From Luminiphilus sp051201685 (GTDB taxonomy: Bacteria > Pseudomonadota > Gammaproteobacteria > Pseudomonadales > Halieaceae): a stretch of 64,000 nt of DNA. Positions 26,326 through 35,049 of this stretch are shown one piece after another. The notes beneath the pieces were generated by a model, which was not told the origin of the DNA, made no database searches, and saw nothing but the letters and a program-made list of their open reading frames with translations. Both the position numbers and the translations under genes were made by a program. Each line of letters begins with the position of its first letter. Position 1 is the first letter of the stretch. Where the stretch lies: the NCBI RefSeq assembly GCF_051201685.1, contig NZ_CP179213.1:1426001-1490000 (forward strand), given 5' to 3'.

Positions 26326-27041
26326 CGCGCGTGGTGATACGGACCCTGGTTCATCGAGGGGGCGGAACGATTTATAACGATTAAAGATAGAAGCGCGAGT
26401 GCAAGGCACAGCCCTAGAAGCTTAGCTTGCTCTTGGTGTTGTTGCTGTGAGGCGTTTAGCTTTGCCACGCACTGAGCTGTCGTTTCACACTGTAGTAGAC
26501 GATGGATGGATCGTGTTTGATCAATGGCTGCGGCATTTAAGTCTACGGACAGACTCTTGAGATATTGGCTCAGTGCTGATTCGAGGTCGGCCGCTAGTTC
26601 GCCTTGCTCGAGGTCCTCGACGAAGGCTTCTGCAATAGCCGGTACTGAGCTTTCAAGGGCGTCAAAATCTACCAGAACATCCAGAATAAATGCCTGCCCC
26701 ATTGCCTGCAGCGAGTTGTTGATGGTTTTGGCGCTTGCCTGTTTTTCCCTGAGGGTGTCGCGGTACTCGACGATGGCGTTGTACAGCAGTTTTTCTGTTG
26801 CATCGATGAGCAACGCTTTGGAGCTCTGCTGCTCAAACAGGCGGTCAATTTCTTGCTTTCCAAGCTTTCCAAGGACTTCACCCCAGACCGCTGGGGAGGT
26901 GATGGTTCGCTCGCTGAGGGTAAGGGCCGATATCTGGTCCTCTACATTGCGCGCGGCATTGAGTTGTTGTGTAACAGCGACAGCCGCCCACCAAATAACT
27001 GCGGTTGCAATGACGCCCAACGTTATGAGGAATGATTTCAT
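26322..27041 (-). CDS. Unknown membrane-anchored helical protein
   Basis: 239 residues from ATG 27041 (TTG 27080 is possible but less likely). I do not recognise it. There is one membrane helix at the N-terminus (SFLITLGVIATAVIWWAAVAV) and one near the C-terminus (LLGLCLALALLSLIVI). About 170 mostly helical, acidic residues lie between them, presumably periplasmic given the N-in topology, with two Cys (LLQCETTAQCVAK). Its stop overlaps the PqiA-like start by 4 bases, so the two are probably partners. It is not an MCE-domain protein by motif. Confidence 0.65.
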   Translation of the reverse strand: MKSFLITLGVIATAVIWWAAVAVTQQLNAARNVEDQISALTLSERTITSPAVWGEVLGKLGKQEIDRLFEQQSSKALLIDATEKLLYNAIVEYRDTLREKQASAKTINNSLQAMGQAFILDVLVDFDALESSVPAIAEAFVEDLEQGELAADLESALSQYLKSLSVDLNAAAIDQTRSIHRLLQCETTAQCVAKLNASQQQHQEQAKLLGLCLALALLSLIVINRSAPSMNQGPYHHAR

Positions 27042-27126
27042 GGGTGGAGTAATACCTTCTGTTTCGACTACGGCTTTCAAGCCAATGCAAACTGTACTAC
27101 GTCAAGGTACTGAATAACCCCAGAAC

Positions 27127-28182
27127 CTATCGTCGCTTCCTAAAAAGGAAAAATAACCCAAAGGCCATACAGCCCAACACATAGGGTAGAGAACCCACCG
27201 GAAACCCTTGTGGGGTCAGGCCTTGAGTTGCCGCTAAGTAATCGGGCAAGGCGTATAGCCAGAGGCCGGAAAACGCGCTGAGGAAGAGCGCAAAATAGCC
27301 TCGAGAATAGTGCCAAAGCCCCTCGACAGAGAAAGCGGTAAGATGCAGAAATTGACGTAACGTGAGCCCTAGAGCCGCTCCTATAATGGCCACGGAGGCT
27401 AGCATCTCCAAGCGGGGCGTTAGGTCAATGCCCAGTACACTAAACCAGGTGTTGAGTGTGAGCAGCACGAAAATTATGGGTGTTAGCAGCCCGGCCAGCA
27501 GTGTTCCCAGAGCGAAGCCCCGAACACGAGGATTCCCCTTAGGGACTAAAATTTGGGTGGCAAGGGTCAGCGCAATGGGCCCTACAAAGGCAAAACTGAC
27601 CATGCTGGAGACCGGCACCGAGGCGAGGGAAGAGGTGAAGTTGGGATAATTCCATGTCCACCAGCCATACTGGGGTCCAAAGTGATCAAAAATCTCATAG
27701 AACACATGGTGGACTACGCCTACGCCTAGTGCGCCAATAAGTGTCCCCCCGCGTTGGTCAAAGAGCCCAGCCTGCCTGACAAGGACGAAGGATGCGTACA
27801 TGATGGCCGGGTAAAGTGCGAGGATATACAGGGGCGCTCGCCCAAAGAAGAACTGCACCGAAAACTCGTTATGAATGAAAAACAGGGCGTTGTCCGGTGC
27901 GCCCAGCTTCTCAGGAAAATATACGGGTATTTCCAGCGCCAGCATAAAAATGACCGAAGCCAGCCAGAAGCCCAGATAAATGGACTCGCCTGCCTTAAAG
28001 CGCGTCATGCTGTGACGCAGGCCCCAAAGTGCACCTAGGATGAGCAGCACCTCAATGACATTCATAGTCCAGTGGGACAGCGTCAAAGGGCTTTTTATGA
28101 AGGCCCAACTCTCAATGTTCTCGGGATGAAAGCCGCCAAGGCGCTCGACCAGTTGGGTGAAGGTGAGTGCTGTTTCAGTCAC
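27127..28182 (-). CDS. Polytopic membrane protein of unknown function
   Basis: 351 residues from GTG 28182, overlapping the end of the upstream gene by 8 bases. About nine hydrophobic helices are spread along the length. Conserved-looking polar features are HNEFSVQFFFGRAPLYI (about 107-123), GVGVVHHVFYEIFDHFGPQYG and WWTWNYPNF. His-His and acidic residues beside helices suggest a metal or redox-linked membrane enzyme, but I cannot name a family with confidence; carotenoid-synthesis-like membrane proteins look superficially similar. Coupling to the ferritin-like protein upstream suggests joint action. Confidence 0.68.
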   Translation of the reverse strand: MTETALTFTQLVERLGGFHPENIESWAFIKSPLTLSHWTMNVIEVLLILGALWGLRHSMTRFKAGESIYLGFWLASVIFMLALEIPVYFPEKLGAPDNALFFIHNEFSVQFFFGRAPLYILALYPAIMYASFVLVRQAGLFDQRGGTLIGALGVGVVHHVFYEIFDHFGPQYGWWTWNYPNFTSSLASVPVSSMVSFAFVGPIALTLATQILVPKGNPRVRGFALGTLLAGLLTPIIFVLLTLNTWFSVLGIDLTPRLEMLASVAIIGAALGLTLRQFLHLTAFSVEGLWHYSRGYFALFLSAFSGLWLYALPDYLAATQGLTPQGFPVGSLPYVLGCMAFGLFFLFRKRR

Positions 28183-29020
28183 TGAGCACCGGGTGCTGCG
28201 GTTTGCCGACGATTTGAGATACATCGGCCCCTGCCTGCCAATGACCTAGCCACTCGTCGTAGTAGTCGGGTAAAGGCTGGTTCACACTGTCATGCCAAGG
28301 GAACTGTGAGGCTAGCACCCCGACGGCTGACCTAAGTTGCGCCCAGAGCGGTATACGCGCAAAGGGGTTATCTGAATAGGCGTTTTCTGGAACGTCTTTA
28401 ACCAGCGATTCGAATTCACCTTTGATCATGTCAAACAGATCACGGGTATGCTTTTGAAACGCTCCGGTTTTTCGAATGCGATACCAATGGCTGCCTACAA
28501 CGTGGTTGTAAACATCGTAGGCGGAGCTTCTATGCTCGATTTCTTCGCAAAAATGCCAGACAAATAGCGATGCCACTTGGGCATCGCCCTGTGCAAACAA
28601 TGCGGCTCGGTGATCCAGTATCATTTTGAAAAACGGGGTGAAAATTGCCTCTAGGCCGCCCGCATAGGCTAAGTGATATTCCAACGGGTGGGTGTTGTAG
28701 ACCTCGTCATAGCTAGCGAGGACTTTGTCGAGCACGCCCTGCAACGCGGGATACTGGCCTATGAGTGCTTTGGCATGGCGCATGTGTTTTTGGGCATGGA
28801 TGGCTTCCTGCTTGCGAAAAGCAATGGCTTCTTCCATGACGGCTGGGTCGGTGATGTGCGCCTCGGCATCGCGCATTACCCGGCACATGTATTTTTCAAA
28901 GCCGACGACAAAGAACGTGATTTGGTTCATCAGCACAGAAAACGAGGGGTTGTCAGGGTTCCAAATAAATTTGGCCTGATCCACATCGAAGTTAATATGC
29001 CTGACGACTAAATCACTCAC
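28175..29020 (-). CDS. Predicted metal-dependent hydrolase, ferritin-like (PF10118)
   Basis: 281 residues, all helical, no signal. The spacing of Glu and His matches the PF10118/COG3687 family: FRKQEAIHAQKHMRH (ExxxH, about 68-82), then HPLEYHLAYAGGLEAI and FVWHFCEEIEHRSSAYDVYN with an EExEH pattern. This looks like a di-metal site in a ferritin-like four-helix bundle. Members are annotated as hydrolases without proven substrates, and desaturase- or hydroxylase-type chemistry is equally possible. It is the first gene of a two-gene operon with the membrane protein at 27127. Confidence 0.8.
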   Translation of the reverse strand: MSDLVVRHINFDVDQAKFIWNPDNPSFSVLMNQITFFVVGFEKYMCRVMRDAEAHITDPAVMEEAIAFRKQEAIHAQKHMRHAKALIGQYPALQGVLDKVLASYDEVYNTHPLEYHLAYAGGLEAIFTPFFKMILDHRAALFAQGDAQVASLFVWHFCEEIEHRSSAYDVYNHVVGSHWYRIRKTGAFQKHTRDLFDMIKGEFESLVKDVPENAYSDNPFARIPLWAQLRSAVGVLASQFPWHDSVNQPLPDYYDEWLGHWQAGADVSQIVGKPQHPVLSD

Positions 29021-29123
29021 GGTGTCGCGTTGCTCCCTGTTGCCGATGCCTCAGACCATAGCGGTTTTGGGCCTCTGGAACCACTGCCGTGGCAATGGCC
29101 CCTAAGGTCGCAAAGGTTTAAGT

Positions 29124-30407
29124 CTAGTTGTCCGCCATGAAGTCGAGGGTCAAAGCGGTCAGTGCTCTGACGCCAACGGGAAGCGCTCGCTCATCGGCGT
29201 AAAAGCGGGGCGAGTGGTTGGGATACACCAAACTTGGATCCTCGGGTGCAACCCCCAGAAAGAGGAAGAGCCCGGGCGCCTCGTTCGCGAAATAGGAGAA
29301 ATCCTCAGCTGTGGTCGTTTGCTGCGCTTCAATAAACTGACTGCCTGCTACCCCCCGCAGCGTTGGCGCCATTTTTTGATAAAGCTCGGGGTCGTTGCGG
29401 GTTACGCCGTAGCCAAGATCGATATCAACCTGGGCCTTAGCGCCTGCCGCCTCGGCAATGTGAGTGGCTGTTCTACGAATGCGTTCATGAATGTCCAGAC
29501 GTGTCTCGGCATCGAAGGTGCGAATGGTGCCAATAAGATCAACCGACTCAGGAATAATATTGCTGCGAACCCCACCGTCGATTTTACCCACCGTTACAAT
29601 CGAAGGCGTGAGTGTGGCGTCTAACTGACGCGAAACAATGGTTTGTAGCCCAAGAACGATTTGACTGGCTGTGACGATAGGATCAACTCCCGCCCAGGGC
29701 ACCGCGCCGTGGGTCTGCTTGCCCGTGACCGTAATTTTATAGCTGTCAGAGGATGCCATGAGGCCGCCGGGGCGGGTTGCAATAACACCTGCAGGGTAGG
29801 GGAACACATGCAGTCCAAAGACTGCATCTGGGAGCACCTCATCGAAGGCGCCCTCCTGGAGCATAAGCTCGGCGCCACCTACAGTGCCATCGGGAGTGCC
29901 TTCCTCCGCAGGCTGGAATAAAAAGAGGACTGTACCGGGTAATTCATCGCCCATGCCGGCGAGCACTTCGGCTACCCCCATTAATATAGCGACGTGGTTG
30001 TCATGACCACAGGCATGCATGACGCCAACATCTTGGCCTAGGTATTCGCCCCGTGCCTTTGAGGCAAAAGGAAGGTCTACCAACTCGGTGACAGGTAGGC
30101 CGTCCATATCAGCACGCAGCGCAACAACGGGACCCTCACCACCTTTGAGTACGCCGATTACGCCGGTGTGGGCAACCTCGGTTCGCACTTCCATGCCGAG
30201 CTCGCGCAAATGCTCTGCAATAATGCCGGCGGTCCGAAACTCCCGATTGCCCAATTCAGGATGCTCATGTAAATCCCGACGCCAAGAGACAACCTCGGGC
30301 ATGACGGCCTCAACACGGCGCTCAACAGACTCGGCCAAATCAGCTGCGGCGACGGGTGTAAGCAATACTGCAAAGGAAATTGTGGCGATGCGTGCAAATA
30401 AGCTCAT
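29124..30407 (-). CDS. Secreted M20D amidohydrolase (hippurate hydrolase/amidase type)
   Basis: 427 residues with a signal peptide (about 1-22, ending PVAAADLAE), so periplasmic. The M20D metal motifs are present: RADMDGLPV, VMHACGHDNHVAIL (Cys and His ligands), FLFQPAEEGTPDGTVGG (general base Glu), GLHVFPYPAG and the late TTAEDFSYF. Relatives cleave N-acyl amino acids (hippurate, IAA-amino acid, N-acetyl-diaminopimelate). The dimerisation domain with KQTHGAVPWAGVDPI is intact. Monocistronic, with GAGG ahead of the ATG. Confidence 0.9.
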   Translation of the reverse strand: MSLFARIATISFAVLLTPVAAADLAESVERRVEAVMPEVVSWRRDLHEHPELGNREFRTAGIIAEHLRELGMEVRTEVAHTGVIGVLKGGEGPVVALRADMDGLPVTELVDLPFASKARGEYLGQDVGVMHACGHDNHVAILMGVAEVLAGMGDELPGTVLFLFQPAEEGTPDGTVGGAELMLQEGAFDEVLPDAVFGLHVFPYPAGVIATRPGGLMASSDSYKITVTGKQTHGAVPWAGVDPIVTASQIVLGLQTIVSRQLDATLTPSIVTVGKIDGGVRSNIIPESVDLIGTIRTFDAETRLDIHERIRRTATHIAEAAGAKAQVDIDLGYGVTRNDPELYQKMAPTLRGVAGSQFIEAQQTTTAEDFSYFANEAPGLFLFLGVAPEDPSLVYPNHSPRFYADERALPVGVRALTALTLDFMADN

Positions 30408-30612
30408 GGTGTTGTGCCTCTAATTTCGCACGAACAATACTGTTCGTTGGACGCGTTTTATATGACTGTTGCTCAAGCAGCGTCCGCGCATAGTCACCGC
30501 ACGCTGTCTAATGGCTGTCACAACCTTGCCAGCATCACTGCTACTCGGCAAGGCAGCAGAAAATCTTAGATTAACCGAGCCTTAGCCATTGCAAGCTGCA
30601 ATGCCGGGTCGC

Positions 30613-30801
30613 TTACCACCCGAATATGCTGGCAGCATGACCGAAGTAACACATACCAATGAAGGCGATGGTTGCACTGACTAAGGGAATCCAAAACATC
30701 CCCACAGGGGCATCGGGCCGTCGGGCCATACCTAAATCGCCGAGAAGACTAATCAGCCACATTGCCGCGCAACCCCAAAATCCGATGATCAGCCAACTCA
30801 T
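30613..30801 (-). CDS. Small two-helix membrane protein
   Basis: 62 residues with two hydrophobic helices (about 2-22 and 36-56) joined by a short basic loop (MARRPDAP). It is not a known family to me. A very good ribosome site (AAGGAC five bases before ATG) supports translation. It lies between the M20D amidohydrolase and the divergent MttB homologue. Function unknown. Confidence 0.6.
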   Translation of the reverse strand: MSWLIIGFWGCAAMWLISLLGDLGMARRPDAPVGMFWIPLVSATIAFIGMCYFGHAASIFGW

Positions 30802-30990
30802 AAAACGTCCTTTTATTCTCAGGTTTGGCCCGGTTCACACTGCGGACTATTTTGTTCTTAAATCCGACCTCTTGAGTGTCGTTTTTAGAACTGGTGTCGC
30901 TGCCAATTATGCGGTATTTCTACACCCAGAATACGATCGGGTGCAAGCATAGCCCGGCAGGCTTTTGGTGTTAGTTTGGGGAATTCCATC

Positions 30991-32538
30991 ATGGCGAGAC
31001 GATCAGGCGGTAGACAGGCACGACACGCGCAACGCAGTGCGCCACTGGCTGAAGAATTAAAGCCGGTCAGACCAGGGGAGCGGGGAGGGCAGTATCGGCC
31101 CTTTGCCGACGCAGACCTTGATGCGGTAGTCGCCAATATTTATCGAATTCTTGAAGAGGTCGGTTTTAAAGACGCCACCCCTCATTGTATCGCTGCTTGC
31201 CAGGCTGTGGGTGCCGTGTTGGGAGAAGATGGTCGGCTGCGCATGCCTCGGGCTGTTGTTGATGACGCCCTGAGCAAAGCGCGGCGTAACATTACCTTGT
31301 TTGCCCAAGACCCAGCCTTTGATTTAGATCTTTCAGGTACTCGGGTGCATTTCTCTACCGCTGGCGCGGCAGTGATGGTGGCCGACTCTGTGCGCAATGA
31401 ATATCGTGAATCGACCTCGCGAGATTTGTATGATCTAGCCCGCATTGTCGACAACTGCGAGAACATCCATATGTTCCAGCGCATGTGTGTATTGCGAGAT
31501 ATTGAAGACCCTTACGAGATGGATCTCAATACCACCTATTGTTCAGTAGCGGGTACGCGCAAGCATGTGGGTGCGAGCTGGGGGCATTACACGCATCTCG
31601 AGAAAACCTTAGAAATGCTGCATGTCATTGCGGGGAGCGAAGCGAAGTGGCGTGAGCGCCCCTTTGTTAGTCAGTCGAACTGTTTTGTTGTGCCGCCTAT
31701 GAAGTTTGCCAGCGACGCGCTTGAGTGTTTGCGCGTCGCCGTTGAGGGGGGCATGCCTGTGCTGTTGCTGTCGGCCGGACAGGCGGGGGCTACAACACCG
31801 GCCTGTCTTGCGGGGGCAGTGAGTCAAGCTTGGGCCGAATGTTTGGGTGGTCTGGTCTACGTTAACGCGATTAAACCCGGTGCCCCGGCCATTATCGGGA
31901 CCTGGCCTTTTGTCTCCGATTTGCGCACGGGGTCTATGAGTGGCGGGTCTCCAGAGCAAGGTTTAATCTCCAGCGCCTGCGCGCAGCTGGGTGCGCATTT
32001 TGATTTGCCTTTTGGGACTGCCTGCGGCATGACGGATGCCAACATGCCGGACTTTCAAGCGGGCGCCGAGCGTGCCCATACGCTAATGCCGCCCGCCCTT
32101 GCGGGTGCCAATATTATTTATGAGTCGGCCGGTATGTATTCGAGTTTACTGGGCGTGTGCCCGGAAAGTTTGCTGCTTGATAATGATGTTTTAGGGGCCA
32201 CGTTGAGGGCAGTGCGGGGCGTCGAGGTCAATACCAACACTCTGGGCTTTGACGACCTTGCGGAAGTTTGCCTCGGTGAAAAGGGGCATTATTTGGGATC
32301 CGATCACACCCTCGCCGTAATGCAAAGCGAGTACATTTATCCCGAGGTGGGTAATCGTTTTAGCCCCACGCTATGGGAGCAAGCTGAAAAGCCCCTCGCG
32401 ATCGATAGCGCCGTCCGCAGGCGCGATGACATTTTGGCGACGCATATTCCCAGTCATATCAGCGCCGCAGTTGATGCCGAAATCCGGGCTAAGTTTCCGA
32501 TTCGACTGCACCTTGAAGACCTGCTGCAGACGGGCTAG
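30991..32538 (+). CDS. MttB-family methyltransferase, non-pyrrolysine
   Basis: 515 residues from ATG 30991 (GGGGA nine bases upstream; TTG 30976 also in frame). It belongs to the trimethylamine methyltransferase (MttB) superfamily, a TIM barrel that moves a methyl group from a quaternary or tertiary amine to a corrinoid protein. The frame has no internal amber codon, so it lacks pyrrolysine, like MtgB glycine-betaine methyltransferase and relatives. Family stretches include VGFKDATPHC, GTRKHVGASWGHYTH and SGGSPEQGLISSACAQLG. No corrinoid protein or reactivase gene lies nearby. The converging demethylating dehydrogenases point to methylated amines such as betaine or a related compound. Confidence 0.85.
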   Translation: MARRSGGRQARHAQRSAPLAEELKPVRPGERGGQYRPFADADLDAVVANIYRILEEVGFKDATPHCIAACQAVGAVLGEDGRLRMPRAVVDDALSKARRNITLFAQDPAFDLDLSGTRVHFSTAGAAVMVADSVRNEYRESTSRDLYDLARIVDNCENIHMFQRMCVLRDIEDPYEMDLNTTYCSVAGTRKHVGASWGHYTHLEKTLEMLHVIAGSEAKWRERPFVSQSNCFVVPPMKFASDALECLRVAVEGGMPVLLLSAGQAGATTPACLAGAVSQAWAECLGGLVYVNAIKPGAPAIIGTWPFVSDLRTGSMSGGSPEQGLISSACAQLGAHFDLPFGTACGMTDANMPDFQAGAERAHTLMPPALAGANIIYESAGMYSSLLGVCPESLLLDNDVLGATLRAVRGVEVNTNTLGFDDLAEVCLGEKGHYLGSDHTLAVMQSEYIYPEVGNRFSPTLWEQAEKPLAIDSAVRRRDDILATHIPSHISAAVDAEIRAKFPIRLHLEDLLQTG

Positions 32539-32604
32539 CTCGGGCGCCACGGTAAGCCCTTCTCGAGCTCGCTTGGGCTGGGTCTCAGGCGCCGTTCACA
32601 GGGG

Positions 32605-35049
32605 TTAGGCGCGGATTCGAGTATTCTTGGGATCGTACATTGGGTCTAAAGAAACTTCAGCTGGCACGCGTTCACATGCCACTTCCACTTCGTAGCTTCC
32701 CGTTAGCACGTCGCCGCTATTACCATCTGACGGTATGTCAACGTAGCCCAAACCAATGGCTCCTCCCAGCGTGTGCCCGTAGGCCCCAGAGGTGATGTGG
32801 CCCACGAGAGCACCATCGCGCCAAATCGGCTCGTTGTGATAGATCAAAGGCTCGGGGTCACAGAGTTTGAGTTGCAGGAGCTGTCGCGCTAGGCCTTTTT
32901 CTTGTTGACGCAGCAGCGCCTCGCGACCAATAAACCCCTGGGGCTTGTCAAATTTGATCACGAACTCCAAGCCGGCCTCTAGGGGCGAGTCTTCATCGGT
33001 TATGTCGTGGCTCCAGTGTCGATAAGCCTTTTCTAGCCGCAAAGAATTGAGCGCATGATAACCGGCATGGACAAGCCCAAAGCTTTGCCCGGCGGAGACG
33101 ATACGGTCATACATATCCTGCATAAACTCAGTGGGAATATACAGCTCCCAGCCTAGTTCTCCGACGAAGGTGATACGTGAGGCCCTCACGTAGCCCAATC
33201 CCAGTTCAATCTCGCGGCTGGTCGCGAAGGGAAAGGCTTTATGACTCAGGTCGTCAGGGGTGAGCGACTGCAACAGTGCTCGCGCTTGAGGCCCCATAAT
33301 GGACAGTACCCCCATGCCCGAAGTGACGTTGGTCAAAATGCAGTGTGCAGTTTCGGGGATATGCCGTTTAAGCCAGTAAAAATCGCGGACCTCAGTTTCC
33401 GCTGCGGTGACAATCAGAAAGGCGGTTTCAGAAAGCCGGGTTACGGTAAGGTCGGCTTCGATACCGCCTTGTTCGTTTAACCACTGGGTATAGACAACTC
33501 GGCCTAAACTGACATCGACCTTGTTGGCACATACACGGTCGAGAACCGCCGCTGCGTCGCGGCCTTCAAAACGGAATTTTGCGAAAGAAGAAAGGTCGAA
33601 TAAGGCCACGCCCTCGCGCACAGCTTGATGTTCTGCGGCGGAATGGTTGAACCAGTTCTGGCGACCGTAACTGTATTCGTAACGCGCTTCGATTCCCTCT
33701 GGTGCGTACCAGTTGGGTCGTTCCCAGCCGTAAGCCTCGCCGTGGCAGGCACCGGCAGATACCAGTCGATCATGAATCGCCGATTTCCGGACGCCGCGCC
33801 CGGTTTCGTATTGGCGGTAAGGATAGTGCGTGGCATACAGCAAACCTAAGCTTTCACTGACACGCTCTTGCAAATACTGTCGATTTTTTTGAAAGGGCAT
33901 GTTGCGTCGAACATCGACTTCCCACAAATCGACGGGGGGCCGTTTGTCTCGAATCCACTCGGCGGTGACTTTGCCCACGCCACCCGCCGACTGCAAGCCA
34001 ATAGAGTTTAAACCCGCTGCGACAAAGCAGTTTTCCAGCTCAGGTGCCTCTCCAAGGTGGTAACGCACGTCGGGCGTGAAGCTTTCGGGCCCGCAAAAAA
34101 ACTTTTGTATGCCGGCTTGTTCTAGTGCGGGCAAACGCTTCATGGCATCGTGAAGAACCGGCTCGAAGTGGTCAAAATCTCCGGCGATTTCATCGAAACA
34201 AAAATCCTTAGATATACCCCCCATACCCCAGGGTTTGGCATTGGGCTCAAAGGCGCCTACCAGCAATTTCCCAGCGTCGTATTTGTAATAAGTACAGGCG
34301 TTGTAATCGCGAAGCACCGGTAGGTCAGGGTGCAGGCCAGCTACGGACTCAAACAAAACGTAATAGTGTTCACAGGCATGCAACGGTAAATTGACACCGA
34401 CCGATGCCGCAAGATCCCGCGACCACATGCCACCACAGATAACAACATGGCGGGCTTGTATCTCACCCTCCGCAGTGCGTACGCCGGACACTTTTGAGCC
34501 CGTGCGCAAAATTTCTTCAACCGCAGTGTCAGTGAAAATCTGAGCGCCTCGATTGCGGGCACCTTTGGCTAGAGCCTGAGTAATATCAACGGCATTGGCA
34601 TAACCGTCCGAGGGAATGTGAATCCCCCCGTACAAATCTTGAGTTTCTATTAGCGGATATCTCTCGCCAATTTCATCAACCCCCAGCACATTCACTTCAA
34701 GGCCAAAGACTTTCGCCATAGAGGCGCTGCGTTTGAGTTCCTCGAGTCGCTCCTCGGTTGAGGCTACGGAAATTGACCCAGACTGCCGGTACCCCGTGGC
34801 CTGCCCTGTCTCGGTCTCCAGTCCGCGGTACAGCTCACTGGTGTACCGGGCTAGCTTGGTCATATTAATAGAGCTGCGCAGTTGACCCACAAGCCCGGCG
34901 GCATGCCAGGTTGTACCGCTTGTCAATTCCTTGCGCTCTAACAAAACGACGTCGGTAATACCCAGTTTTGTCAGGTGGTAGGCCACGGAACAACCAATAA
35001 CACCGCCGCCAACAATGATGACCTCACACTGTGCTGGAAGGGCCGCCAT
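32605..35049 (-). CDS. FAD oxidoreductase-GcvT fusion, dimethylglycine/sarcosine dehydrogenase type (copy 2)
   Basis: 814 residues. The N-terminal DAO domain has the FAD loop IIVGGGVIGCSVAYHL and TSGTTWHAAGL with His49, the position that binds FAD covalently in dimethylglycine and sarcosine dehydrogenases. A linking FAO_M-type segment follows. The C-terminal half is a GcvT aminomethyltransferase-like folate domain (LGELGWELYIPTEF-like block, GFIGREALLRQQ). Known relatives oxidatively demethylate dimethylglycine or sarcosine and pass the one-carbon unit to tetrahydrofolate. The ATG shares one base with the stop of copy 1 (TAATG), so it is the second gene of a coupled pair. Confidence 0.88.
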   Translation of the reverse strand: MAALPAQCEVIIVGGGVIGCSVAYHLTKLGITDVVLLERKELTSGTTWHAAGLVGQLRSSINMTKLARYTSELYRGLETETGQATGYRQSGSISVASTEERLEELKRSASMAKVFGLEVNVLGVDEIGERYPLIETQDLYGGIHIPSDGYANAVDITQALAKGARNRGAQIFTDTAVEEILRTGSKVSGVRTAEGEIQARHVVICGGMWSRDLAASVGVNLPLHACEHYYVLFESVAGLHPDLPVLRDYNACTYYKYDAGKLLVGAFEPNAKPWGMGGISKDFCFDEIAGDFDHFEPVLHDAMKRLPALEQAGIQKFFCGPESFTPDVRYHLGEAPELENCFVAAGLNSIGLQSAGGVGKVTAEWIRDKRPPVDLWEVDVRRNMPFQKNRQYLQERVSESLGLLYATHYPYRQYETGRGVRKSAIHDRLVSAGACHGEAYGWERPNWYAPEGIEARYEYSYGRQNWFNHSAAEHQAVREGVALFDLSSFAKFRFEGRDAAAVLDRVCANKVDVSLGRVVYTQWLNEQGGIEADLTVTRLSETAFLIVTAAETEVRDFYWLKRHIPETAHCILTNVTSGMGVLSIMGPQARALLQSLTPDDLSHKAFPFATSREIELGLGYVRASRITFVGELGWELYIPTEFMQDMYDRIVSAGQSFGLVHAGYHALNSLRLEKAYRHWSHDITDEDSPLEAGLEFVIKFDKPQGFIGREALLRQQEKGLARQLLQLKLCDPEPLIYHNEPIWRDGALVGHITSGAYGHTLGGAIGLGYVDIPSDGNSGDVLTGSYEVEVACERVPAEVSLDPMYDPKNTRIRA

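Noticed and set aside
30991..32538. Pyrrolysine-containing MttB
   Set aside because: The frame is open through its length with no internal TAG and there are no pyl genes.
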